From: Bacteroidota bacterium
GTDB taxonomy: Bacteria; Bacteroidota; Bacteroidia; M30B66
NCBI GenBank assembly: GCA_020438185.1
Contig: JAGQVC010000085.1
Span: 1-7,053, forward strand
Length of the DNA: 7,053 bases
Direction: 5' to 3'
Both the position numbers and the translations under genes were made by a program. Of the stretch, positions 1 through 6,302 are shown piece after piece. How positions within the stretch are numbered: position 1 is the stretch's first letter; the number at the start of each line of letters is the position of its first letter. A model generated the notes under the pieces. It saw only the letters and a list, made by a program, of their open reading frames with translations. It searched no databases and was not told the origin of the DNA.

Positions 1-1913
1 ACGGATCAGTTAAGGAGTTTGAGAGGAATTCGACTCCGATGGATGTTGCGAGAAGTATAAGTGAAGGTTTGGCAAGAAATGTGATTTCTGCGTCCTATAA
101 CGGCACTATTGTAGAAACAACGACGGAACTGACCACCGACGGTTCACTTATATTATATACGTGGAATGATAAGGAAGGTAAAAAGGCTTTTTGGCATTCG
201 ACTTCGCACGTGATGGCTCAGGTTTTAGAGGAGCAATATCCAGGAATTAAGCTAACACTTGGACCAGCAATTGATAATGGGTTTTATTATGATGTAGATT
301 TTGGTGATAAAAAAATTACAGAAGCCGATTTTAAAGCCATTGAGGATCGTGTTTTAGAGATTTCGAGAGAAAAACATGAGTTTAAAATGCGTTCGGTTTC
401 GAAAGCGGAGGCTTTGGAAGTATATAAAAATAATGAATATAAGACGGAATTGATTTCTAATTTAGAAGACGGTACGATTACATTTTGTGATCATTCTAAT
501 TTCTTTGACTTATGTCGTGGTGGCCATATTCCTAATACGGGATTAATTAAGGCTATGAAAATCATGAGTGTTGCCGGAGCTTATTGGCGAGGTGATGAAA
601 AAAATAAGCAATTGACTCGCGTTTATGGCATCTCGTTTCCTAAACAAAAAGAACTGACGGAATATTTAGAATTACTGGAAGAAGCGAAACGCAGAGATCA
701 CAGAAAATTAGGAAAAGAGCTAGACTTATTCGCTTTTTCACAAAAAGTGGGTCAAGGTTTGCCGTTATGGTTACCCAAAGGAGCTGCATTACGTGACCGC
801 TTGGAACAATTTTTAAAAAAAGCACAAAAGAAAGCTGGCTATGAGCAAGTGGTAACACCTCATATTGGTCAGAAAGAGCTTTATGTTACTTCGGGACATT
901 ATGCAAAATATGGTGCTGATAGTTTTCAGCCAATTCACACGCCGGCAGAAGGCGAAGAATTTTTGTTAAAGCCAATGAATTGTCCGCACCACTGCGAAAT
1001 TTACAAGAGCAAGCCGCATTCATACAAAGACCTTCCAATCAGATTGGCCGAGTTCGGTACGGTTTACCGTTACGAGCAAAGTGGTGAGCTGCATGGTTTA
1101 ACGCGTGTCCGCGGATTTACACAGGATGATGCTCACATTTTCTGTCGCCCCGACCAGGTAAAAGACGAGTTCATCAAGGTGATTGATCTGGTATTCATGA
1201 TTTTTAAGGCACTTGATTTCTCAGAATTTACTGCGCAAATTTCGTTGCGCGACCCTGAGAACAAGTCGAAATACATTGGAAGCGACGAAAACTGGGAGAA
1301 GGCCGAACGCGCAATCATTGAAGCCGCTGCGGAAAAAGGATTGAAAACAGTTGTTGAACTGGGTGAAGCCGCATTCTACGGACCTAAGCTCGATTTTATG
1401 GTACGTGATGCAATCGGACGCAGCTGGCAGCTAGGTACTATTCAGGTTGATTACAACCTTCCGGAACGTTTCCAGCTTGAATACATGGGCGCCGATAATC
1501 AAAAACATCGTCCCGTTATGATTCACCGCGCTCCATTTGGCTCGATGGAACGCTTTGTAGCTGTGTTGATTGAGCACTGCGCGGGTAATTTCCCGCTTTG
1601 GCTAACACCCGAACAGGCAGTTATTCTGCCTATTTCAGAGAAGTTTAACGACTATGCAAAAAAAGTTTCGCAAGTCCTTAAAAATTACGATATTCGCGCC
1701 GCAATTGACGACCGTGACGAGCGGGCCGGCAAAAAGATACGGGATGCCGAGGTTACCAAAATCCCGTTCATGCTCATCGTAGGTGAGAAGGAAGAATCAG
1801 CAGGCGCTGTTTCTGTCCGTAAACACGGTGAGGGTGATCTGGGGTCCATGTCCCTTGAATCTTTTGCTGAGCTCATTCAGAAGGAAGTCAGGGAACAATT
1901 AAATAAGAACTAA
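1..1913 (+). CDS. thrS: Threonyl-tRNA synthetase (5' end cut by the window)
   Basis: This cytoplasmic enzyme charges tRNA-Thr with threonine and edits mischarged Ser-tRNA-Thr. The frame is open from base 3, before the first ATG at 39, and reads GSVKEFERNSTPMDV, typical of the N-terminal TGS domain. The true start therefore lies upstream of the window and the ATG at 39 is internal. Editing-domain residues are visible: HxxxH (His codons at 195 and 207) and CRGGH (Cys codon 513, His codon 525). The class II core has the zinc ligands expected for ThrRS: Cys in MNCPHH (981), His in DDAH (1134) and His in MIHRAP (1524). Motif 2 is RVRGFTQDDAHIF and motif 3 is GSMERFVAVLIEH. The anticodon-binding domain follows from about 1605. 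It is the first visible gene of the thrS-infC-rpmI-rplT cluster. GC content and leucine codon use change near position 950 (see findings). Identification is very secure. Confidence 0.98.
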   Translation, partial: GSVKEFERNSTPMDVARSISEGLARNVISASYNGTIVETTTELTTDGSLILYTWNDKEGKKAFWHSTSHVMAQVLEEQYPGIKLTLGPAIDNGFYYDVDFGDKKITEADFKAIEDRVLEISREKHEFKMRSVSKAEALEVYKNNEYKTELISNLEDGTITFCDHSNFFDLCRGGHIPNTGLIKAMKIMSVAGAYWRGDEKNKQLTRVYGISFPKQKELTEYLELLEEAKRRDHRKLGKELDLFAFSQKVGQGLPLWLPKGAALRDRLEQFLKKAQKKAGYEQVVTPHIGQKELYVTSGHYAKYGADSFQPIHTPAEGEEFLLKPMNCPHHCEIYKSKPHSYKDLPIRLAEFGTVYRYEQSGELHGLTRVRGFTQDDAHIFCRPDQVKDEFIKVIDLVFMIFKALDFSEFTAQISLRDPENKSKYIGSDENWEKAERAIIEAAAEKGLKTVVELGEAAFYGPKLDFMVRDAIGRSWQLGTIQVDYNLPERFQLEYMGADNQKHRPVMIHRAPFGSMERFVAVLIEHCAGNFPLWLTPEQAVILPISEKFNDYAKKVSQVLKNYDIRAAIDDRDERAGKKIRDAEVTKIPFMLIVGEKEESAGAVSVRKHGEGDLGSMSLESFAELIQKEVREQLNKN

Positions 1914-1916
1914 ACT

Positions 1917-1924
1917 AAAGGAGG
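1917..1924 (+). promoter_or_regulatory. Perfect Shine-Dalgarno sequence of infC
   Basis: AAAGGAGG lies just after the thrS stop and ends 9 bases before the ATA at 1934, which is near-ideal spacing. The next alternative start, ATT at 1940, would be 15 bases away. This spacing decides the infC start. No comparable sequence precedes rpmI, rplT, the imelysin gene, the oxidoreductase gene or the methyltransferase gene, as expected in Bacteroidota, where Shine-Dalgarno use is rare. Confidence 0.8.
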
Positions 1925-1933
1925 ACCCAAACT

Positions 1934-2500
1934 ATAGCCATTCCACCAAGGGGACCGCAAGGAAACAGACGCGGGCCGATTAAAAAAGAGGAAGCTCACA
2001 GAATCAACGAAAAAATCGTTGGCGTTAATAAAGTGCGTATTGTGGGTGACGGCATCGAATCGGCCGTTCACTCTTTTGCGGCTGCTCTGCAAATTGCCAA
2101 AGACAATGAATTGGATTTGGTTGAGATTGTTCCGAATGCAGACCCTCCGGTTTGCCGTGTAGTGGACTACAAAAAGTTCCTTTACGAGCAGAAGAAAAAA
2201 CAAAAGGAAATGAAAGCCAAAGCCACAAAAATTGTGGTTAAGGAAGTTCGTTTCGGCCCCAATACAGATGAGCACGATTTCAATTTCAAGTTGAATCATG
2301 CCAGGAAATTCCTTCAGGAAGGCTCTAAAGTGAAAGCTTTCGTTTTCTTCAAGGGAAGATCAATCCTATTTAAGGAAAAAGGTGAAATTCTACTTCTGAA
2401 ATTCGCTTCGGAACTTGAAGAATGGGGAAAAGTTGAAAATATGCCGGAACTCGAAGGCAAGAGAATGATTATTTACATCTCTCCGAAGAAAAAGAAATAA
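1934..2500 (+). CDS. infC: Translation initiation factor IF-3 with a rare ATA start
   Basis: IF-3 binds the 30S subunit, prevents premature joining of 50S and checks start-codon and initiator-tRNA pairing. From ATA at 1934 the protein has 188 residues. The N-domain contains INEKIVGVNKVRIVGDG (24-40) and DLVEIVPNADPPVCRVVDYKKF (61-82); the lysine-rich linker is at about 86-103; the C-domain contains RFGPNTDEHDF (106-116), KVKAFVFFKGR (132-142) and a VENMPELEGKRM stretch (167-178). An in-frame TAA at 1916-1918 closes the frame upstream, and there is no ATG, GTG or TTG codon before GTG 2033. Starting at GTG 2033 would delete the conserved INEKI segment. The ATA is backed by a perfect Shine-Dalgarno. 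Rare starts (ATT, ATA, ATC) in infC are a known device by which IF-3 limits its own translation. It lies 20 bases after thrS. ATT at 1940 is a weaker alternative start. Confidence 0.95.
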   Translation: MAIPPRGPQGNRRGPIKKEEAHRINEKIVGVNKVRIVGDGIESAVHSFAAALQIAKDNELDLVEIVPNADPPVCRVVDYKKFLYEQKKKQKEMKAKATKIVVKEVRFGPNTDEHDFNFKLNHARKFLQEGSKVKAFVFFKGRSILFKEKGEILLLKFASELEEWGKVENMPELEGKRMIIYISPKKKK

Positions 2501-2521
2501 ACACCCTAAATACAGTTTATC

Positions 2522-2722
2522 ATGCCGAAAATGAAAACAAACTCCAGTGCCAAGAAGCGCTTTAAGCTGACTGCCACCGGAAAAATCAAACGCAAACATG
2601 CGTACATGCGGCACATTCTCACCAAGAAATCAACCGACCAAAAACGTCGTCTGGGACATTCTTCCCTGGTTTCTAAGGCTGATGAAGGTCTCGTAAAACG
2701 AATGCTTGTAATCGGAAAGTAA
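2522..2722 (+). CDS. rpmI: 50S ribosomal protein L35 (bL35)
   Basis: This is a small basic protein of the large ribosomal subunit, 66 residues long, the usual size. The start MPKMKTNSSAKKRFKLT and the following KIKRKHAYMRHILTKKS are the hallmark of bL35, and the C-terminal half has the expected LGHSSLVSKADEGLVKRML pattern. It begins 21 bases after the infC stop, in the standard infC-rpmI-rplT order, so cotranscription is very likely. No Shine-Dalgarno is seen before the ATG; the upstream stretch is AT-rich. Confidence 0.97.
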   Translation: MPKMKTNSSAKKRFKLTATGKIKRKHAYMRHILTKKSTDQKRRLGHSSLVSKADEGLVKRMLVIGK

Positions 2723-2740
2723 CAATTAATTATTAACCAG

Positions 2741-2770
2741 ATGCCCAGCCAAAGAGTCTGAAAATCAGAC
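2741..2770 (+). other. Six-codon frame and perfect hairpin between rpmI and rplT
   Basis: The 77-base gap between rpmI and rplT contains a minimal open frame, ATG CCC AGC CAA AGA GTC TGA (2741-2761, MPSQRV). Its stop codon overlaps a perfect inverted repeat, GTCTGA-AAA-TCAGAC (2756-2770), with a 6-bp stem and 3-base loop. No T-run follows, so it is not a terminator. Ribosomal protein L20 represses its own operon through leader RNA in E. coli and Bacillus, so a role in rplT control is conceivable. That is inference; the element is short and could be chance. Confidence 0.3.
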
Positions 2771-2799
2771 CGCTGTTCATCACAAAACCAAAAAAACCT

Positions 2800-3144
2800 A
2801 TGCCACGTTCAGTCAACCACGTTGCCTCACGCGCAAGGAGAAAGAAAATCCTCAATCAGACCAAGGGCTACTGGGGTGCCCGCAAGAATGTTTATACAAT
2901 TGCTAAAAACATCCTTGAGAAAGGTCTTACCTATGCTTACCGCGATCGCAAAGCCAAAAAACGCAACTTCCGCGCTCTTTGGATTCAGCGTATCAACGCA
3001 GGTGTTCGTATGCACGGAATGTCGTACAGCGAATTCATGGGTAAAATCCACGCCAAGAACATTCAGCTTAACCGCAAAGCTCTGGCCGACCTTGCCATGA
3101 ACAATCCCGAAGCTTTTAAAGCTATTGTGGATGCGGTGAAATAA
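2800..3144 (+). CDS. rplT: 50S ribosomal protein L20 (bL20)
   Basis: This is a 23S rRNA-binding protein needed for early 50S assembly. The 114-residue length is normal. Characteristic segments are MPRSVNHVASRARRKKILNQTKGYWGARKN at the N-terminus (the basic extension that reaches into rRNA), YAYRDRKAKKRNFRALWIQRINA in the middle, and SYSEFMGKI...LNRKALADLA at the C-terminal globular domain. It is the last gene of the translation cluster and is followed by an intrinsic terminator. Only an A-rich tract (AACCAAAAAAACCT) precedes the ATG. L20 is the known autorepressor of rpmI-rplT in other bacteria; whether that holds here is not shown. Confidence 0.97.
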   Translation: MPRSVNHVASRARRKKILNQTKGYWGARKNVYTIAKNILEKGLTYAYRDRKAKKRNFRALWIQRINAGVRMHGMSYSEFMGKIHAKNIQLNRKALADLAMNNPEAFKAIVDAVK

Positions 3145-3152
3145 GCTTCACC
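3135..3152 (+). repeat. Small inverted repeat across the rplT stop codon
   Basis: GGTGAA (3135-3140) and TTCACC (3147-3152) form a perfect 6-bp inverted repeat around ATAAGC, with the rplT TAA inside the loop. A run of five T follows at 3156-3160. It might help define the mRNA 3' end together with the stronger terminator 14 bases downstream. The support is weak. Confidence 0.3.
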
Positions 3153-3165
3153 CCATTTTTCTCCT

Positions 3166-3198
3166 AAGCCGGCCTCTTCAGGTCGGCTTTTTTGTTTT
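3166..3198 (+). terminator. Intrinsic terminator of the thrS-rplT cluster
   Basis: A 9-bp stem, AAGCCGGCC (3166-3174) with GGTCGGCTT (3181-3189), contains one G-T wobble and closes a TCTTCA loop. The 3' arm runs into TTTTTT-G-TTTT (3188-3198). The GC-rich stem plus T-tract is a textbook Rho-independent terminator. It lies 21 bases after rplT and separates the translation cluster from the imelysin gene. Confidence 0.9.
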
Positions 3199-3265
3199 CA
3201 TAAAACATTCAAAATCCACGCATTGGGTACAACTTTAATAAATACTTGAAAAAACTTCTTTATTT

Positions 3266-3282
3266 TTATTTAGTCTAAATAA
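3266..3282 (+). promoter_or_regulatory. Perfect 17-bp palindrome, candidate metalloregulator operator
   Basis: TTATTTAG (3266-3273) and CTAAATAA (3275-3282) are exact reverse complements around a single central T. The size, symmetry and AT-richness suit an operator bound by a dimer such as a Fur- or DtxR-type metal repressor. It lies 31 bases before the imelysin ATG and covers the spot where the upstream promoter element should be, ending 8 bases before the TAnnTTTG box, so bound protein would block RNA polymerase. The symmetry is seen directly. Assignment to a regulator family is inferred from the iron-linked gene downstream. Confidence 0.65.
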
Positions 3283-3298
3283 GCATTGAATATATTTG
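3269..3298 (+). promoter_or_regulatory. Candidate Bacteroidota promoter of the imelysin operon
   Basis: TATATTTG (3291-3298) matches the Bacteroidota -7 consensus TAnnTTTG exactly. An imperfect -33 element, TTTA (3269-3272, consensus TTTG), lies 18 bases upstream inside the palindrome. Transcription would start near 3301-3304, leaving only about 10-13 bases of leader before the ATG at 3314. The weak -33 box and short leader lower confidence. Confidence 0.5.
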
Positions 3299-3313
3299 GC
3301 GAAAATTTTATGT

Positions 3314-4471
3314 ATGAAAAAAAGCCTCTTTCAACTGCCGATACTCCTTTTAATTGCAGCAGCCACTTCGTCCTGCTCCAAAGATGAAACTACCGACTCT
3401 TCCGAAATTGATCGAAACCGGTATGTTGGAACCTATATAAATATAGTACGTGCGAATTACAGCGACAGCTATACCACCGCTCAGGAACTTGAACATGCTG
3501 TTGCAAGCTTTACAGCCAATCCCACTGAAAGTGGATTAAATGCATGCAAGAATGCCTGGATTGCTGCCCGTGCACCTTATGGTCAAACAGAAGCATTCCG
3601 GTTTTACGGCGGACCGATTGATGATGAAGATGGTCCGGAAGGATTACTGAACGCCTGGCCGATGGATGAAGCATTTATTGATTACGTTCAAGGTTCGCCC
3701 GCAAGTGGTATCATTAACGACCCGGTTAACTACCCGCAAATAAGCAAAGAAGTGCTTGAGCAATTGAATGAAAGCATTTCTGAAACAAGCATTTTCACCG
3801 GTTACCATGCTATTGAATTCCTGCTTTGGGGACAGGATTTAAGCGCCTCAGGCCCCGGAAACCGTCCTTACACTGATTTCTTAACCGGAGTTTCTGCAAC
3901 TGCTCCAAATGGGGATCGCCGCTGCCAATACTTACAAGCCGTGACTGAATTGCTGCTCGATAACCTGAATGATGTTAAATCCCAATGGGATGATAATCAG
4001 GGATATCCAAAAACCTTTTTGATGGGTGGTACCCTTGATTGTCTGAATAAAATTTTCACATCCATTGGAGAACTGAGTAAAGGCGAACTAGCCGGAGAAC
4101 GTATGATTGTAGCCGTTGATTCAGAAGATCAGGAAAATGAGCACAGTTGCTTCAGCGACAATACGGTAGCTGATATCCGAATGAATTATCAGGGAATTAA
4201 AAATTTACTTCTGGGCAGCTATACCTCAAGCGATGGCACGGTTACCAATGGTTATAGCTTGATTGAACTCGGACTAAAATACCAACCCGAGGCAACCAAA
4301 AAAGTAACAGAATCAATAACGGCTTGTGATGCGGCTATTGCGGCCATTCCTTCACCATTTGATCAGGCCATTTTGTATAATCAGAATGAAATTCTGACTG
4401 CTGCTGATGAATTAAAGAAACTAAGTGATTACTGCACGGAACTCGGTTTTCGATTAGGTGCTTACAATTGA
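3314..4471 (+). CDS. Imelysin-family (M75, IrpA-like) surface lipoprotein
   Basis: Imelysin-family proteins are periplasmic or surface proteins linked to iron acquisition and related to EfeO; despite the peptidase name, their biochemical activity is uncertain. With ATG 3314 the protein has 385 residues. MKKSLFQLPILLLIAAATSSC is a lipoprotein signal with the lipidated Cys at 21, followed by SKDE. Family marks are WIAARAPYGQTEAFRFYGGPID (82-103), the GxHxxE signature in GYHAIEFLLWGQD (163-175; His165, Glu168), GERMIVAVDS with EDQENEHSCFSDNT (261-284) and the late FDQAI (349-353). An upstream in-frame TTG at 3296 would add MAKILC and spoil the signal n-region, so ATG 3314 is preferred. It is the first gene of a two-gene operon with the di-heme oxidoreductase and sits behind a palindromic operator candidate. 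Family assignment is secure; iron as substrate is inferred. Confidence 0.92.
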   Translation: MKKSLFQLPILLLIAAATSSCSKDETTDSSEIDRNRYVGTYINIVRANYSDSYTTAQELEHAVASFTANPTESGLNACKNAWIAARAPYGQTEAFRFYGGPIDDEDGPEGLLNAWPMDEAFIDYVQGSPASGIINDPVNYPQISKEVLEQLNESISETSIFTGYHAIEFLLWGQDLSASGPGNRPYTDFLTGVSATAPNGDRRCQYLQAVTELLLDNLNDVKSQWDDNQGYPKTFLMGGTLDCLNKIFTSIGELSKGELAGERMIVAVDSEDQENEHSCFSDNTVADIRMNYQGIKNLLLGSYTSSDGTVTNGYSLIELGLKYQPEATKKVTESITACDAAIAAIPSPFDQAILYNQNEILTAADELKKLSDYCTELGFRLGAYN

Positions 4472-5859
4472 GAAACCCGGTGAAATCGTCATTCTACCTT
4501 TTAATTGCTTCATTTCTGTTGTTTTCTTCCTGCCGGAAGGATGAAGTTCCGGCTGCGCAAGATGAATCGGCGGAAAAACTGGCAGGAGGAACCCATTTTA
4601 CGGCTTACGATTATTCCGAAAACGCCTTTGGCGTGATGGCATCGGGCTTAAGTTCGCAGGATGAAACCGACTTCGTCAGCGGCAATGCCTTGTTCCGGAA
4701 TAACTGGGTAACGGCTCCATCTTCGGTGCAGTCGCTGGATGGCCTGGGCCCGATTATGAACGCACTTTCGTGCGGAAGTTGCCATTTTAAGGACGGAAGA
4801 GCATTTCTGGGTAACAACACGGTAAATCCACCCGGTTTGCTGGCACGAATCAGCATTCCGGGCGATGAGCCCGACCCGGTTTACGGATTTCAGGTGCAAC
4901 CTATGGCGATTCAGGGCGTGCAGCCCGAAGCTGAAATGCAGATTCAATTTGAAACCGTTACCGGCAGTTATGAAGATGGTACATTCTACAACCTTCGCCG
5001 ACCGCTGTACACGCTTCAAAACTGGAACTATGGTAACCCGCATGCAGGTCTCATGATTTCATACAGAATCGCGCCTCCAATCCACGGACTTGGACTGCTG
5101 GAACAGGTTCCCGAATCGCTCATCCTCAGCTTTGCTGATGAAAATGACGCCAATGGCGACGGTATTTCGGGGAAACCCAATTACACCACAAACAGGCACA
5201 CAGGTGCCAGCGTTCTTGGTCGCTTTGGCTGGAAAGCCGGTCAGCCGGACCTTGAACACCAGTCGCTTGCGGCCTTTAACGGCGATATTGGAATTACTTC
5301 TTCCCTATTCCCACAAGATCATTTAACTGATTACCAGTTGAGTATTAACGGAAATCTGCCCAACGGAGGTGAACCCGAACTGAGTGATGCTCAGGCACGT
5401 AAAATTGTTACCTACGCCCGTGCTTTGGCAGTTCCGGCGCGCCGAAACACCAGCGATGCAATTAACCTGAGAGGTTCTCACGTGTTCAAAACCATTGGTT
5501 GCGAATCCTGTCACATCCGTAAGCTGGTAACCGGTACCGGCGGGCCTTTGCCATCGGCCGCAGGCCAAACCATTTACCCTTATACAGATTTGCTTTTGCA
5601 TGATATGGGTGCAGACCTGGCTGATGGCCGTCCTGAATTGCTGGCAAACGGCAACGAATGGCGAACTCCCCCACTCTGGGGAATCGGACTGGTGCCAACG
5701 GTTAACGGAGGATATTCGCTGTTGCACGACGGAAGAGCCCAAACGCTGGAGGAAGCTATTTTGTGGCATGGAGGCGAAGCTCTGAAAGCCCGCGAAATGT
5801 TCAGGAAATTAAATGCAGCTGACCGCGCTGCGCTTGTTGCATTTCTTGAATCCTTGTAA
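4468..5859 (+). CDS. Di-heme oxidoreductase (DHOR / DUF1111 family) lipoprotein
   Basis: This is a c-type cytochrome of the DHOR family, distantly like MauG and di-heme cytochrome c peroxidases, acting outside the inner membrane. It has 463 residues from TTG 4468. The lipoprotein signal ends at LLFSSC (Cys22), followed by RKDE. Two heme c sites are CGSCH (102-106) and CESCH (345-349). Other family marks are DGLGPIMNAL (91-100), the Asp-rich DENDANGDGISG (224-235), LLHDMGADLADGRPE (376-390) and WRTPPLWGIG...LLHDGRAQTLEEAILWHGGEA (398-438). The TTG overlaps the imelysin stop (TTGA, 4468-4471), suggesting translational coupling; GTG 4480 is an equally credible start giving MKSSFYLLIASF. Imelysin-DHOR pairs recur in iron-related loci, echoing the EfeO-EfeB (M75 plus heme peroxidase) pairing. 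The electron partner and substrate are unknown. Sometimes annotated as 'thiol oxidoreductase', without support here. Confidence 0.92.
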   Translation: MRNPVKSSFYLLIASFLLFSSCRKDEVPAAQDESAEKLAGGTHFTAYDYSENAFGVMASGLSSQDETDFVSGNALFRNNWVTAPSSVQSLDGLGPIMNALSCGSCHFKDGRAFLGNNTVNPPGLLARISIPGDEPDPVYGFQVQPMAIQGVQPEAEMQIQFETVTGSYEDGTFYNLRRPLYTLQNWNYGNPHAGLMISYRIAPPIHGLGLLEQVPESLILSFADENDANGDGISGKPNYTTNRHTGASVLGRFGWKAGQPDLEHQSLAAFNGDIGITSSLFPQDHLTDYQLSINGNLPNGGEPELSDAQARKIVTYARALAVPARRNTSDAINLRGSHVFKTIGCESCHIRKLVTGTGGPLPSAAGQTIYPYTDLLLHDMGADLADGRPELLANGNEWRTPPLWGIGLVPTVNGGYSLLHDGRAQTLEEAILWHGGEALKAREMFRKLNAADRAALVAFLESL

Positions 5860-5870
5860 TTAGGGCGCTT

Positions 5871-6239
5871 TTAATGAAGGGAATAATTCCGGTTTACATC
5901 GGAAAGCAGTTCGCAAAGGCCTTCAAAATTGCAGAAAAATGCATCGGAAAATAATTCCCGGTACGCATCCACTTTTTCTGATTTGCCACCGGCAAAAATG
6001 AGTGGGATTTTACGCCGTGCCGCCGAAGAGCGATAATACATAGCGCATTGTTTTCCGTGCGAAGGCAACCTTTCCAACGAAATCACCACAGCACTTAAGT
6101 TTTTTGTTTGCGGCTTCAAAGTTTCATGTGTTGAAAAATGCACCTGCACTTCCGCTTTCGCGGGAAAATAACGCTCAAGCAGCTGCATGGCCTCAATTTC
6201 ATTGAAATGAATAAAAATAATTCCGGGTTTTTCGTCCAT
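5871..6239 (-). CDS. Small receiver-like (CheY-fold) protein, probably phosphorylation-deficient
   Basis: This 122-residue protein starts at ATG 6239-6237 and stops with TAA at 5873-5871. It has no signal peptide, membrane segment or output domain, so it is probably cytoplasmic. The layout suggests a lone receiver domain: a first beta strand GIIFIHF (6-12), then AVVISLERLPSHG (50-62), which resembles the phospho-Asp strand and following loop, then KIPLIFAGGKSEKV (77-90), like the strand carrying the switch residue and conserved Lys. Ser54 occupies the place where Asp would be expected, and there is no acidic pair after strand 1. If the fold is right it would act as a binding module rather than a phospho-switch. 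It converges on the oxidoreductase gene (11 bases between stops) and diverges from the methyltransferase gene. The open frame looks real; the fold call is moderate and no function is proposed. Confidence 0.65.
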   Translation of the reverse strand: MDEKPGIIFIHFNEIEAMQLLERYFPAKAEVQVHFSTHETLKPQTKNLSAVVISLERLPSHGKQCAMYYRSSAARRKIPLIFAGGKSEKVDAYRELFSDAFFCNFEGLCELLSDVNRNYSLH

Positions 6240-6253
6240 TTTATTTCACGGCG

Positions 6254-6285
6254 TTTGCAGCCTCGTGACTGATTTATTTCATTTG
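6254..6285 (+). promoter_or_regulatory. Candidate Bacteroidota promoter of the RNA methyltransferase gene
   Basis: TTTG (6254-6257) and TTCATTTG (6278-6285) are 20 bases apart, matching the TTTG / TAnnTTTG promoter layout with one mismatch in the -7 box. The predicted start near 6288-6291 leaves a leader of roughly 12-15 bases before ATG 6303. The 63-base divergent gap (6240-6302) must also hold the promoter of the - strand gene, for which I see no convincing match. Confidence 0.45.
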
Positions 6286-6302
6286 TAAAAATAATAAACC
6301 CG

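Noticed and set aside
39..41. ATG 39 as the start of thrS
   Set aside because: The frame is open to the window edge and the residues before it fit the conserved TGS domain, so the start lies outside the window.
2033..2035. GTG 2033 as the start of infC
   Set aside because: It would remove the conserved INEKIVGVNK segment and has no Shine-Dalgarno; the upstream ATA at 1934 has both.
1910..2299. 129-codon open frame on the - strand opposite infC
   Set aside because: It lies antisense to a certain gene, has a low-complexity Phe/Leu-rich sequence and resembles no family I know; it is a shadow frame.
2822..3100. 92-codon open frame on the + strand overlapping rplT
   Set aside because: It lies entirely within rplT in another frame, and the rplT frame is unmistakably bL20.
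3296..3298. TTG 3296 as the start of the imelysin gene
   Set aside because: The TTG is part of the TATATTTG promoter box and would put MAKILC in front of a normal MKKS lipoprotein signal; ATG 3314 fits better.
4648..5043. 131-codon open frame on the - strand inside the oxidoreductase gene
   Set aside because: It is antisense to a well-supported heme protein gene and has no recognisable motifs.
5323..5769. 148-codon open frame on the - strand inside the oxidoreductase gene
   Set aside because: It is antisense to conserved heme-domain coding sequence, has no recognisable domain and lacks any sign of a promoter.
5860..5870. Shared terminator between the convergent oxidoreductase and receiver-like genes
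   Set aside because: Only 11 bases separate the stops and I see no stem with a T-run in either direction; termination may be Rho-dependent or lie within the genes.
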